The notes under the pieces are model-generated. The model was given only the letters and a program-made list of their open reading frames with translations, had not been told where the DNA came from and ran no database searches. From contig NGZR01000001.1 in the NCBI GenBank assembly GCA_002197995.1, positions 9,052,001 to 9,116,000 of the forward strand: a stretch of DNA of 64,000 bases, read 5' to 3'. This document shows, one piece after another, positions 22,693-33,496 of the stretch. A program made the translations under genes and the position numbers. How positions within the stretch are numbered: the stretch's first letter is position 1; every line of letters starts with the position of its first letter. The DNA is from Gaeumannomyces sp. JS-464 (lineage: Eukaryota > Ascomycota > Sordariomycetes > Magnaporthales > Magnaporthaceae).

Positions 22693-23872
22693 ATGTCTGC
22701 CGAAACCAGGAGCTTCTACCCCCAACTCAAGCGAAATGTCACCGCGACGACATCCGGTTCTCAGGTTGTCAGTTACGTGTCTGACCTGGGCCCTGGCCGC
22801 CATATCGTGACCTTGATCCATGGCTACCCTCAATCTTCATTCATGTAAGACGGGCGCGCTTGGGGCTCTACGGGCGTCGATAGTTTGAGCTCGAATTAAA
22901 ACTGACTGACTCCTGCTTCCATAAAACTTCTAGCTGGCGCCATGTCTGTCACCCGTCCCACGTCGTCTGGATAAGATAGAAACCCCTGAGCACCCCCAAT
23001 GTGCCGGTGTCAGTCGATCAGCCATGGCTAACTTTCCCTGTAATCTAGATGGTCCCATTCCTGATGGACAAAGTCTCTCTTTTATCCCCGAGCTTCCCGG
23101 CTACGGAATCAGCACCCCCTCCGACAAGCACAGCAAGCTCGAAGTCGGCCGCGCGCTCCTCGAGGCCCTGCGCTTGTCCTTCAACCTGGCACCGGACGCC
23201 TCTCCGCGCACCGTCATCCTGGGCGGGCACGACCGTGGCGCCCGCATCGCGCACCGGCTGGCCGTCTCCATGTCCCACGACGCGGCCTTCGCGTCCTCGG
23301 CCGGCGCATCCATCTGCGTCGTCGGCACCGTGCTGCTCGACATCGTGCCGACGCAGGCCCAGTGGGCGGCGTTTGCGAACCCGGCCTCGTCGCGCGCCTA
23401 CTTCCACTGGCCGCTGCTGGCCAACGTCGCGCTCGCCGTGCCGCTGATCCAGGCCTACGGCGGCGGGCGCTGGTGCCGGCAGTCGCACGCGCTGATCAGC
23501 GGGTCCGACGAGGCCGGGCGCGCGCGCGTCGAGGCCGACGGCGCCGTCGACGTGCACGCCGAGCTGTTCTCCAAGGAGGAGACCATCAGGTGCTCGTGCG
23601 AGGACTACGCCGCCGGCTCGACCGTCGACGTCATGGAGCAGATCGCGGACCAGGCCGCGGGCCGGAAACTGGACGTGCCGACGCTCGTCATGTTCTCGGC
23701 CGCGAACCTCGGCGGCCGGATGGACGTTGCCGGGATCTGGAAGAACTGGGTCGCGCCGGGGGTTGCGCTTGACACCGTGGCGGTCGGCGAGGGGTATGGG
23801 CATTATCTGCCCGAGGAGGCGTGTCATGTCGTGATTGAGCATCTCAACCAATTCCTAGTTTCGCTGGGATGA
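22693..23872 (+). CDS. Epoxide hydrolase/haloacid dehalogenase-like alpha/beta hydrolase, one frameshift
   Basis: Exons 22693-22844, a 10-nt micro-exon 22934-22943, and 23049-23872. The joins make SSFIWRH/MVPFLMDKVSL, matching the WRH.IP.L block after the HGYPQSS oxyanion motif. The next codons are out of frame: the four-T run 23080-23083 needs one more T to give SLFIPELPGYGIST. Thereafter come the nucleophile motif GGHDRGARIAHRLA with Asp and, near the end, GYGHYLPEEA with the catalytic His. Length when repaired is about 325 residues, normal for the family. These enzymes open epoxides or cleave C-halogen bonds through a covalent aspartyl intermediate; the substrate is unknown. Codon use is strongly GC3-biased, more than in neighbours. 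Confidence 0.8.
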
Positions 23873-24588
23873 TTGGCGTTGCCTAGGCCCAAAAATAAAC
23901 GAGTCCCGTCCCTTCAATCTCTTCAACGCCTTTCCACAGCGACCCGAGGTAGGACCGCCGGCCTTTGGCAGATTGCTCACCAGGGCCTCTTCATTGGAAG
24001 CCCCCGTGGCCTCTGCCTGGCTCGGCTCCCGCATCCCTTCAGGTCTAACAACAGGAGTCAATCTGGCTAAAAAGAAGTACAAAATCTATAAAAGTCAGGG
24101 CGTCTGGGAGGGTTATACAGGGTATATTGCTGGGAGCTAGAGAAGGTGCAGAAAAATACTCGTCGGGCCCCATGTGCTTTTTCGGATGTGGCAGCCGCTG
24201 TGACTGAGCTCGACGATCTCCAGGGCTGCTGGTCTGACTGTCAAAGGGTGGGATCCCTCTCTCGTCCCCGGGCACTTGAAGGCGAAGTCTCTCAACCATC
24301 ACCGACCATTGATCTCCATTATAGAGTTGCCGGATGCGCAAGGAGGCGGTGTGCGTGGTGGTGTATGGAGCGCCGACACCATCTCGGACGTGCTACAATG
24401 CAATCTCGAGCCTACAACGTTCCCGCCGTTTCAAGGATAGCCCCAAACTTTCTCAACATCAATCGTTATTCAGAACATTGTGGCAGCATGAGGGAACGGC
24501 CTTCATCTCAACTGTTGTTAAAATACACAGATGCAACTTCAATCTGAGGACTCTGGGAAGATATGCCCTTCCACCCTTCCACCTCCCT
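23873..24588. other. Intergenic between convergent genes, 0.7 kb
   Basis: No coding signal recognised between the hydrolase and the lectin. Confidence 0.5.
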
Positions 24589-25154
24589 TTAGACAAAGTA
24601 CAGCTCGCCGTTGCGGTGCCGATCCGCTCGTCCAGCGCAATCCAGGCCCGGGTCCAGTTGCCGCCGCGCTCCAGCTCGCACTCGAGCTTCTTGCCGTTGT
24701 CGGCAGGCGGACGTCCCTGGCGGAGGCGCCAAAGTTGCCACGTCCGTCGCCGCCGCCGCCGCCACCGCTACTCTGCGTGCCCGGGATGGCGAGGACTTGG
24801 CCCGGGTAGATCATGTCGGCGTTGGAGATATTGTTGTTCCTCGCAATGTCCTCAAACGACACCCCGGGGAAGCGGGCCGCGATGCCGCGCAGCGTGTCGC
24901 CCTGGTTCACCGTCACCGTCGTCGGCCCGCAGCTGTGGTTGCCGCCACCGCCGCCGCCGCCGCCGCCTGAGTGCCACCGCAGGTAGCCGCCCTCGTTGGC
25001 GATGTACCGGCTTAGGCTGATGGAGCTGTTGTTCCACGAGCCGTCGGCGCGCCGGCACGACGCCCGCAGCATCCAGTCGCCGTTCTGGTTGTCGAGCCGG
25101 ATGTCCTGGGCCGAGCCCGAGAAGCAGCCGGCGTAGTCCTCGCCGCCGCCGCCG

Positions 25155-25190
<36 letters not shown>

Positions 25191-25711
25191 GGCGGTGCTT
25201 CTCCTCCTCGCGGCGCCGGCGCTCTTCCTCCTCGCGTCGCTTCTCTCCTCCTCCTTGCGCTCGTGGCGCTCGTCCTTCCACTCCTCAGCCTTGTCCTGAA
25301 GCTTGTGGCCCGCGAAGGCGCCCAGCGCCACGCCGGCAACCGTGCCCAGCACGCCGTGTCCGGCCTTGCCGCCCAGCTTGTGTCCACCGAACCCGCCGGC
25401 GGCGCCAGCGAGGGCCCCGGCAAGGCCACGCTCTCCCTCGCCGTCGCCTGGGTTGAAGTCAGACCCGGGAGGCCTGTTGTGACCGCTGTTGCCGTAATCG
25501 CCGCCAGTGCCGTATGGCTGATGCTGCTGTTGGTGAGGGCCGCCGTAGCCGCCGGGGTTCTGTTGGTAGGGCGGCGGGCCTGGCCTTGGTTCTGTCCTTG
25601 GGAGTAGTAGGATGAGGCCTCGCCGCCGCCTTGGTTCTGCGGGGGCTGGCCGTACCCTGGGTTCTGGCCGTAGCCCTGGTTCTGGCCGTAGCCGCCTTGG
25701 TTGTACGACAT
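24589..25711 (-). CDS. CVNH-LysM lectin with Gln/Gly/Tyr-rich and glycine-zipper N-terminus, several frameshifts
   Basis: ATG at 25711 opens YGQNQGYGQNPGYGQ-type repeats, followed in the next frame by GGYGGPHQQQHQPYG, a glycine-zipper segment (GLAGALAGAAGGFGGHKLGG, VLGTVAGVALGAFAGHKLQD), a charged Glu/Arg stretch and 11 Gln. Then a cyanovirin-N homology half (DYAGCFSGSAQDIRLDNQNG, WMLRASCRRADGSW) is interrupted by a LysM domain (VTVNQGDTLRGIAARF, NNISNADMIYPGQVLAIPG) and closed by a second CVNH half (RLPDNGKKLECELERGG) ending ELYFV at 24589. This CVNH-LysM insertion is known from Magnaporthe-type fungi and binds mannose glycans and chitin-like polymers. Five one-base gaps (near 25577, 25250, 25190, 24701, 24617) each need one added base. 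No signal peptide or intron is seen. Confidence 0.85.
25157..25189. repeat. (CTG)11 coding for polyglutamine
   Basis: Eleven CTG triplets on the plus strand read as CAG on the coding strand of the lectin gene. Confidence 0.95.
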
Positions 25712-27183
25712 GGTTGCTGGCTGTCTTCCCGTGGAGCACTGCGAGTGGATGTATGGAAACTGGATGCTGGATAAAGGAGGACTGGAGGATGAAGATGGTC
25801 GGCGTCGGGTATCTCAGGTCCCAACGTGGGGTCCAGGCTTGATAAATAAATACCCCTCTGGTAGTTCGAAACCCAAAATGCTGCAGTCCCTGACACGAAT
25901 AGCAAACAGTGCCTAAACTCCGCCACACCGCCAGCAGGTACGGGACAGTCGTCCGGTGGGGAAAGCTGCGTAGGACGCGTCGCCAAGCTGGTCTTCCTCG
26001 CCATCAACAGGCGCTAAGAGCCAATCCAGCGCCCTAAATGTTGGGTGGACCCTGCTTCGGGTCCGACCGTCGGTCGATCTTTTGGGTTGGTTTTCCGCCT
26101 GGGCCCCCTGTTCGTTTGGGGGGGGGGGGGGGGGGGGGGGGAACTCAGCTGCTGCGGCGGGAGAGTTTCGTCAGGGCTGGGCTGAGCAGTGGCAATGCGA
26201 ACAGAAGCCCATGTGTGCTGTGCCGATATCCGATGGCAGTGGGCCAACCCCCGGATTCCTGGATCTGCGCACCTTGATGGTATGCGGGTTAGGGTTACGC
26301 GCTTCGCTGGCCCAACATCAACGGGCTGACAGCGAGTGAGTGCGTGTATTCAGTGGCATGGGCTGTATCATAGATGCCCGATCTCTCATCCGAGCAAATG
26401 AGAGCGGCAGTCACATGCGCTTGCTTTTTCTGCCAGCCGCGATCCGGCGTGTGACTGGACGCAGCTAACGAATGACCTGTTCGCTTCGCGTCGCACAACC
26501 TATGCGGGCAACGTCCACCGTCGCTCGAAGCACCGGGCTAATTACCGTCTTATCCCGAACTCTACTAGCGTCCCTAGACGTCAAAACGCGTGTTTGACGT
26601 CCCACAGGCTTGAGTTCTACGTCCTCAGCGCCTTTCAAACCGACTCTAGGATGAATGAAACCTCTCCCCGAGTCAAGCTGTCAACAAGATAAGCCTCGAA
26701 TACTGACTTGGGATGGCTCACACACTCCCGAGGTGCCCGTATCATGGAGCTTCACGTTTTGCCTTTGAACATGAAATGTTGACTTTGCAACTCGGCACAT
26801 CCCATCCATATTCCAACGCGAAATAGACACAATGCTCGATCGCAAATTCTTTTTTCAGATAACTACCTAGAGTACAAACGGCCATGAATCCGGAGGCAGA
26901 GGCAAAAAGTTGAATAAAAGGCAAAAGCATGGATTCTACAATCCTTCTGCAGTGACACCGACACAGTGTAAAACTCAGATCCGTGGCGGGCACGCAGAAA
27001 ATATCGCGTTTGTCCCTCCCGTCATGGGAAGAAAATCAGCCGCGGAAAGTAAAAGGAAATCAGCGCCAGGCAAACAAAATCAACTGCCCGGATATCTGTG
27101 ATGCTAGAACCGGATATGTCCCCGCCTTTTGAAGAAACAGGAACGAACCATGGATGGGAGCTGAATATCAGCGTCTCTCGCGT
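25712..27183. other. Intergenic 1.5 kb with 24-G run
   Basis: A pure G run spans 26118-26141. Remaining sequence holds no supported gene or RNA. Confidence 0.55.
26118..26141. repeat. Poly-G tract of 24 bases
   Basis: Uninterrupted G run in intergenic DNA upstream of the lectin gene; length in the real genome is uncertain because such runs are error-prone. Confidence 0.9.
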
Positions 27184-27791
27184 CTACCTGAAACGCACCA
27201 GCATCGTATAAAGCTCCATCTCAGCATAGTCCATGTCGGCTCCATCGACCTCCACACAGGAAACCTCCTTGCCGCTCGCCCTCCGGGCCAGAGACACCAG
27301 CGGGTTGTTCGCCACGATCTCATCGAAGCCTGGAAACCCATTGTAGAAGCGGTGGCGACCACTGGGGATGTATCCGGAAGCCGCAAAGGCGTTCCTGACC
27401 GCCCGCTTGGCCGGCTTGTTGGTCACGGTGGAGTATTGGATCCACATGATGTTGGACATGGCCGTCTGGGTCTTGAGCTCGTACTCGTGCCTGATCAAGG
27501 CGGCGGGGCTCATGGGAGACTGCGGGTCCTTGCGGACGTTGGCGATGATCATTCCCGAGGGGATGCCGATGTCGTAGTTCAACACTTGGAACTGGTCTCC
27601 CTGGGCTGCCCGAGGGAGGTAGACTTGTGTGACAGGGTCGCCTCCTGTCCGCCAGAGCGGGGGAGTAGCCGGTCGGGGAAGTACATGGTTGGGGCTGCAT
27701 GGGTCAGCGACAGTGATAAATGTTGGGTTCCGGACACTTTATGCCGGGATTACCAGAAAGTCGGCGCCGTAGCGTTGCGCAGAGGTTTCAT
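27184..27791 (-). CDS. Orphan two-exon protein, 182 residues
   Basis: Exon 1 (27791-27754) encodes only MKPLRNATAPTF plus two bases; a 59-nt intron with GTAATC donor, CTGACC branch-like site and GCAG acceptor leads to exon 2 (27694-27184). The product contains LWRTGGDPVTQVYLPRAAQG, VLNYDIGIPSGMIIANVRKD and EYELKTQTAMSNIMWIQYST and ends YTMLVRFR. Codons are clean, arguing for a real gene. No signal peptide, membrane span or known domain is recognised. The tiny first exon makes the start moderately uncertain. Confidence 0.6.
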
Positions 27792-28676
27792 AGATCTTGT
27801 CTCTGAAGAGAATTTGAAAGGAAGATATAATACGAAATTGGAATCGTAATCGGAGCGAATTGAAACGGAATAGGCTTAACCCTCCCTCCGAACAACTACA
27901 TGGATGACGTTCCGTGTTATTTAAGTAGAGTGGCGAGTCTGCTCTGTGAGACGTTTCGCAGCATGGCAAGTTGCGGGTGAAGATAAAGTGACGCGAGGTC
28001 GGTGAATTCGATGGCCGGCATCACCTGTTCACTCTGCACAACAGGAAGGTGCTCCCAACCGATAGATCCAACTGCCAACAGGGTGATAGGATTCGCAGCA
28101 CGAGCTGCAGTCCGAGTTACCAGCCAATGCTAACATTGTTGTCGCACGGTTGCTGGCTCGTGAATTCACTACCTACCCACCTAACTACAAAATCATCTGA
28201 GCTCGCGTAGCATGGCGCTTCCATTACTTGGCAGACACTCCCTCTCTGGGCACAGGAGCAGTTGTTGATTTCTGGGAGGCGGTGAATTTCCAACACTTTA
28301 CACCTTGTGCGTCTGATTTCACTAATCTATTGCCTACGTGATTGCCTCTAATGACTCCTAGGATGGGCCTTTTTTCAGTGTGGCACGTGGGGGCTTTTGG
28401 TAATTAAAGGATGTTCCACTGGCGTTTTGTTGGTATAATAATGGAAAGTGAAGCTAGCAACGATAAGTAGGGGCGACTTCTTGCGCAAGACAATGAATTT
28501 GCCACGAGTTGACTTGAAACGTGCATCTCCCGAGGCAAGAGCGCCTGGGGGCCCGCTAACAAAAACAAAACCCGAGCTCTATAAAATAACCTCGAAATGA
28601 TCATATTTATACCGACAAGTCCTGTCTCCTTTCAACGCCCTCCGTGTGTGGGTGTCATACCTACCTCCATCTTTAT
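27792..28676. other. Intergenic 0.9 kb
   Basis: AT-rich; nothing recognised. Confidence 0.5.
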
Positions 28677-29045
28677 GCCTAAGCACCCGGCGGCTTAGGA
28701 TCACCACAGTTCCAGTCAACCTTGGTTTCGGCATCCCAGTCGTAAGAAGTAGCCTTGCCAAGCACCCTAGAAGTCGAGAGAGCGGTTTGGTCAGTATTGC
28801 GTGCATTACAGCCGAGTGCGGAAGGGGAGTGAAGAGGGAGAAGGGGGGTGCTGGGAGGATGGACGAGCCTCACTTGTCCTTGTCAAGCCAGTCGATGGTG
28901 TCGACCTGGTATCACTAGGTACGTCCTCTTGCCCTTTGTCCTGTTGGCGAAGAACTGCGACATGTCCCGGAGCTGGTTGAAGGCGGGCTGGGAGGCGCCC
29001 CTGCAGCTGCCATTCGCACTTGGGATTGGCGACAGCTTTCGCTAG
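28677..29045 (-). pseudogene. 5'-truncated relic of an unknown gene
   Basis: Minus-strand coding-like pieces KAVANPKCEWQLQG, ASQPAFNQLRDMSQFFANRT and VDTIDWLDKDK follow one another with frame changes, then a GTGAGG..TTCTAG intron leads to VLGKATSYDWDAETKVDWN and a stop at about 28680. Only the C-terminal 90 or so residues are present; upstream DNA already belongs to the divergent ankyrin gene. The family is not recognised. It reads as a secreted or enzymatic C-terminus, but that is impression only. Confidence 0.45.
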
Positions 29046-29120
29046 AGATCCCCTGCGCTAAACACCAACTGCACCTCAACACAATCGTCCTTTCCCAGCG
29101 GGCCAGCCTTCACAGGAACC

Positions 29121-30071
29121 ATGGCGCCCAACCCCCAAAACCCGTGTCCAAAGAGATGGAGGCGCACATCGAGGCGGGCGACCTCGGCACCGTCAAAAGG
29201 CTTTACGACGAATCGCCCGCCACGCAGCGCAAAGAACTGTCGCGGTTTATCGCGGAACAGGCGGCGTACCACGGCAGGGCCGACATCCTGGAGTGGTGTC
29301 CCGACCATACCGACAAGGACGCCGACCCCTGACAGCCTACGACTTTTATAACGACGCCTGCTGGGGCGCCTCCGTCGCCGTTTGGAAGCTACTGTTGGGG
29401 CGCGGCTACACCATCGCCCACCAGGGCCTGACGGGCACGTCGGGCTACAGCGAAGCTGCCGGCGGCTCGCTTGTGCGGGCCGGCGTCAGCTGCAACGGTC
29501 GAGCAGGGCCGCGCGAACCCCAACAGCGACTTCACGAGCGCCCACAGCGAGGGGGCGGCGGCCATCGGCGCCATTAGAGCGGGACTCGAGGCGGTTGGGA
29601 ACCCGAACGACGAGCGCTTCGGGGACGAGGACGGGGACGAGGGCGAGGACGCGGCCCGCGAGTGCGAGGATGAGTACACGCACCCGCCCAGCCGGTGGGC
29701 CGGCGCCGAGCAGCCATTTCTCGTGCTCAGGGCCCTGCTGCGCGGCTGGACTAGGGCCGCAGTGGAGGGCGCGCGCATCGTCGCCGCCGAGGGCGGCCAC
29801 CTCCCGGCCCTCAGGGTGTTCGTCGAGGAGGGCCCGGGCATCGACCTGGAGGCGAAGGTGCACTACCGGCCCAGCTCCAACGGTGTAAACGGAGTCGGGA
29901 CGGCACTGTATCGCGCCGCGCTTAGGGGAGGGTCGAAGTGGTGCGCTACCTGCTCCAGAAGGGGCGGACCCGGCGGCCGAGGACGCGGCTGGGAGGCCGT
30001 GCCTGTGGGCTGCGAGGGAAGGAGGGGAAAAGGCCGTGGTAGAGCTGCTGGAACAGGCGAGATCTCCGTGA
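29121..30071 (+). CDS. Ankyrin-repeat-type protein broken by several one-base shifts
   Basis: From ATG 29121 (or in-frame ATG 29156) pieces in alternating frames read as degenerate ankyrin repeats: EAHIEAGDLGTVKRLYDESP and AAYHGRADILEWC; AYDFYNDACWGASVAVWKLL; TVEQGRANPNSD; GARIVAAEGGHLPALRVFVE; VEVVRYLLQKGADPAAEDAA; LWAAREGGEKAVVELLEQAR, stop TGA 30069-30071. Shifts lie at the C run 29326-29329, near 29470, near 29933 and near 29968; three of these are repaired by adding one base to a C or G run. It therefore may be an intact gene in the organism. Ankyrin repeats mediate protein contacts; the role is unknown. Confidence 0.6.
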
Positions 30072-30410
30072 GAGGAAATAGTGGTTTGACTGACATTCTG
30101 CCCAAGGCAGGCAGGTCCCACCTCACTTGGCCGTCTCAAACCATGGTCCGCGACGCCAGGACGGTCATCGCCGTTCTCTGGCGGCTCGCATCGAGGCCTC
30201 TGTCGAGGGTCTGCAAGCGTGATGGCATTGCACTGGTTGGGATGGATATTTCTAGCGGGAAAAGGAACTATCACAAACAAGATGACAATTGTGAACAGGC
30301 TGGAGGATGGAGACACTCTCAAAACCCGCTGGCTCGCTACGTTGGCGCTTGGTCTTGGCGTCGACATGTTACCAGCTTACGTCGCCCCGCACTCAACCGG
30401 AGACACCCTA
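30072..30410. other. Intergenic, convergent gene ends
   Basis: 340 bp between the ends of the ankyrin and tartrate dehydrogenase genes; no feature seen. Confidence 0.5.
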
Positions 30411-31732
30411 TCAACACAGAGACCCATACCCGTCAAGAATCAAGGCGCTCGCGTTGGCGACCTTGGCGGACCTGTCGGCGCGGGCCTTGATGGCGGCGAC
30501 GACGGCAGCAGTGACCTGGCTGGTGGAGGCGCGGCCGCCCAGGTCCGGCGTGGTGACGCGGCCCTCGCACACAGTTTCTACGCACTCCATAAGCTGGGCC
30601 GCTGCGTCCTTCTCGCCCAGCCACGTCAGCATCTCGACCGCGGTCCAGAAGGTGGCGACCGGGTTCGCGACCCCTTTGCCGACGATGTCGAAGGCCGAGC
30701 CGTGGATAGGCTCGAACATGGACGGGCTGCGCCGCGTTGGGTCTAGGTTGCTCGTCGGCGCGATGCCGATGGAGCCAGCCAGGGCGGCGGCCAGGTCCGA
30801 GAGGATGTCGGCGTGCTGTTGTTTGCAAAGCGGGGGTTAGCCAGCCTCTCTATTGTGAGTGAGGGATGGGTGATGCCTAGTAAGCGCGCATACCAGGTTG
30901 GTAGCAACGATGGTGTCCAGGCTCTCGGGCTTGAGCACCATGCGCGCCGTCATGGCATCGACCAGCATCTTGTCCCACGTGACCTCGGGGAACTCGCGCG
31001 CGACCTCGGCCGCCACCTCGTCCCAGAGCACCATGCCGTTGCGCTGGGCGTTGCTCTTGGTCACGATGGTCAGCAGGCGGCGGGGCCGCGACCGCGCCGT
31101 CAGGAAGGCGAAGCGCAGCAGGCGCTCGACACCCTGGCGCGTGAAGATGGCCACCTCGGTCGCCACCTCGTACGGCTGGCCCCGGTGCGACCGGCCCCCT
31201 TGCCCGGCGTACTCGCCCTCGCTGTTCTCGCGCACAATGACCCAGTCCAGGTCGCGCGGGCGGCAGGCCCGGAGCGGCGACTGCGTGCCGCGCAGGACCC
31301 GTGTCGGCCGCACGTTGGCGTACTGCTGGAACGTCTGGCAGATCTCCAGCCGGAGGCTCCAGAGGGAAATGTGGTCGGGCACGTCTTGTTGATCGTTCTG
31401 TTAGGCTTCCCATCGCCAGGATGCTGGTATGAGATACGTGGACGTATACCAGGGGCACCGACGGCGCCAAAAAGGATGGCGTCATGCTTCTTCAGCTGGT
31501 CCAGGCCGCCTTCCGGGATGTACCTCCCGGTCCTCTTGTAGGTCTCTGAGCTCCAGTCGTACTCTGTGAAGTGGAGGTCGAATGTGCCTAGCGACTGCGC
31601 TAGTGCCTGAAGAACCTCGATGCCCGCCGAGATGACCTCGGGCCCGATGCCGTCGCCGCCAATGGAGGCGATGCTGTAGCTCTTGCGAGCTGGGCTCCAG
31701 CCATTCGCCCTTCCGATCGCGGACGGAGCCAT
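30411..31732 (-). CDS. Tartrate dehydrogenase/decarboxylase-type isocitrate-isopropylmalate dehydrogenase
   Basis: Three intact exons, 31732-31450, 31384-30894 and 30815-30411, give 392 residues, the family norm being about 360. The nucleotide-binding start SIGGDGIGPEVISAGIEVLQ, the substrate loop with WVIVRENSEGEYAGQGG, IVTKSNAQRNGMVLWDEVA, the metal-binding Asp pair region (VDAMTARMV, HADILSDLAAAL) and MFEPIHGSAFDIVGKGVANP are those of the beta-decarboxylating dehydrogenase family; ENSEGEYAG with SHRGQ is typical of the tartrate dehydrogenase branch rather than LeuB or Idh. It would oxidise tartrate or D-malate with NAD and Mn2+. No targeting peptide is evident. Exact substrate remains inference. 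Confidence 0.88.
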
Positions 31733-32669
31733 GGTAGTGATCTTGTGTATCGTCCGCACTTTTGGACGTGACGGCCTTTTGAGCTGGAGTTGGGTTAACC
31801 CAGTAATAGCCAGTGCCAAGCACCCCTACGGCTGGGGATACTGAGAAAGGTTATCTGCAGGTTGCTAGGGCAAGCCTATATATAATGAGGTCTGGCTTCC
31901 GCCACGGCGAGCGCCCAGAGGCCTGCGGGGCTTGGAAGGGGTTCTTGGTAAGCGCAAAAGGTAATATGGCCCGGTAATAGAATGTTCCTCCAAACCCACC
32001 ATCTGCGCCTCGAACCGGGCGAGCCGAGCTCTTCTATGACAAGCAGGAACGCCTGGAGCCGAGCGAGCTCCTCGGCTGCCTTTGCTGGCAACCCTCCCAG
32101 GCCAAGTCGAGATGTGGAGACTGTTCGCCTTGGTGAGGCCTTGGGCCAAGTGCCGTTCCCATTAGATTAAAAGCACTCTCTCGCCGCGCTCATTGGCGAT
32201 GTGCTCCTATTCCGGGGATCGTCATTCCCACCTGTCACGCTCAGGCTTGGCCCCGGGGGTCCGGCCGGGGCAGCGGAGGTTTGGGGGAGATGCGGGGAAG
32301 GCGAGATGGTGGGGAGGGTAATTCAGGTCGGCAAAACCGGCCGTCTCGCGCGCCAAACTCGTGGCGTTCGGCGCCGACAGCAGCTGCGCCGACAGAAGGG
32401 TTAGCATCTGTTAATATCGATTGATAAGACTGAGCTGACTTGGAACGGCTAGCTTCTTGTCGTCATTCGGCTAGTATCGTTCGCAAAAAGGGGAACAGAG
32501 GAGAGGAAAAAAGAAGGCCGCTGAGCCGCAGGCACCAGCAGAATCAAGGTGTGCCGTGCCGATTTCCCCAAATGCAACCAACCCCCACTCGCCAAGGCAG
32601 ACAGATATGACGAACTAGAGACAACAGAAACCTACGCTCATAGGTAGGTACCTAGGTACTTGACATCCA
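31733..32669. other. Intergenic 0.9 kb
   Basis: One TACCTAGGTA palindrome at 32649-32658 preceded by TAGGTAGG. Small open frames have no support. Confidence 0.5.
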
Positions 32670-33496
32670 TCAGACAGACATGGCCGTCAGGTGCATCACG
32701 TCGCCGTTCCTGAGCCCGACCAGACACGACAGCGCGCTGACCACCGTGGCACCTCCCAGTCGCGGCCCAGGGCGCCCGTGAGGCCGGGCCCGCAAAAGGC
32801 GATCATGGAGGCATTGGTCCACGACAGTGACGCGTTGTAACACACCACGGCAAGCACCTCGTCCCCACTGCCGCCGCCGCCGCCGTCGACCCGTGTCAGC
32901 TCCCACCCAAACATCATCCTTGATCCCGACAACGCGATAGCCTGGCCGCCGTCCCTGGCGCTGTGCCAGCGAAACTGCTGCTCCGGCGATGCCGGTGTCG
33001 CCGTCGCACTACCACCAGTATGTACGGCGAATTCGCGCGTCGCAGCATTAAAGCACACCACATTCTCCTTGGTGTCCGTACCGGTAGTGCGTTCATGTGG
33101 GATGACGATGTCATAGTATGAGCCCGTGAACCGACCCAGGCTGTTGTTCCTATCGAGCCTGCCAATAACGGTGGCTTGGCGTCGTTGCAGTTTACACCGC
33201 TCCTCGCCATCAACGGTAGTGGCACCATCGACACGCCTATCGAACAGCCCAAGGAGAGTATTGCTCATCAGGCCCGCGTGCTCAGTGATGGCGAAGAGCT
33301 TCTGGTCGACCGAGGGTCCCAGGTGGAACGTCCGACTGAGCTGCTTCTGCTGTAGGTAACCGTTCATGGCCGCGGGGAAGACAAGCAGAGAGGTATTCGT
33401 CGACGCCGACGCCGCATCTGGGCTACTATTTTTGCCAAACTTGAAGTTTGCGGCCAGGTCCCAGTAGTCATCGAGCGGACCGTCCTCGATTTTCAT
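32670..33496 (-). CDS. Conserved-looking protein of unknown function, one frameshift
   Basis: ATG 33496 opens KIEDGPLDDYWDLAANFKFG, then LQQKQLSRTFHLGPSVDQKL, SLGRFTGSYYDIVIPHERTT, GSRMMFGWELTRVDGGGGGS and AVVCYNASLSWTNASMIAFC. Read straight it ends at 32696, but one extra G near 32750 turns WEVPRW into WEVATVVSALSCLVGLRNGD and a stop at 32670, a far more protein-like ending. Repaired length is about 275 residues. The frame is open a little further upstream (SPIKVEDGLLDAEGL), so an upstream exon is possible. No signal peptide or known domain. Confidence 0.6.

Noticed and set aside
23045..23851. Minus-strand 268-codon frame
   Set aside because: Antisense of the GC3-rich epoxide-hydrolase-like gene, composition dominated by Arg/Gly/Ala.
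25841..25880. GTTCGAAACC-like stretch considered as a tRNA T-arm
   Set aside because: No matching acceptor, D or anticodon arms could be folded around it.
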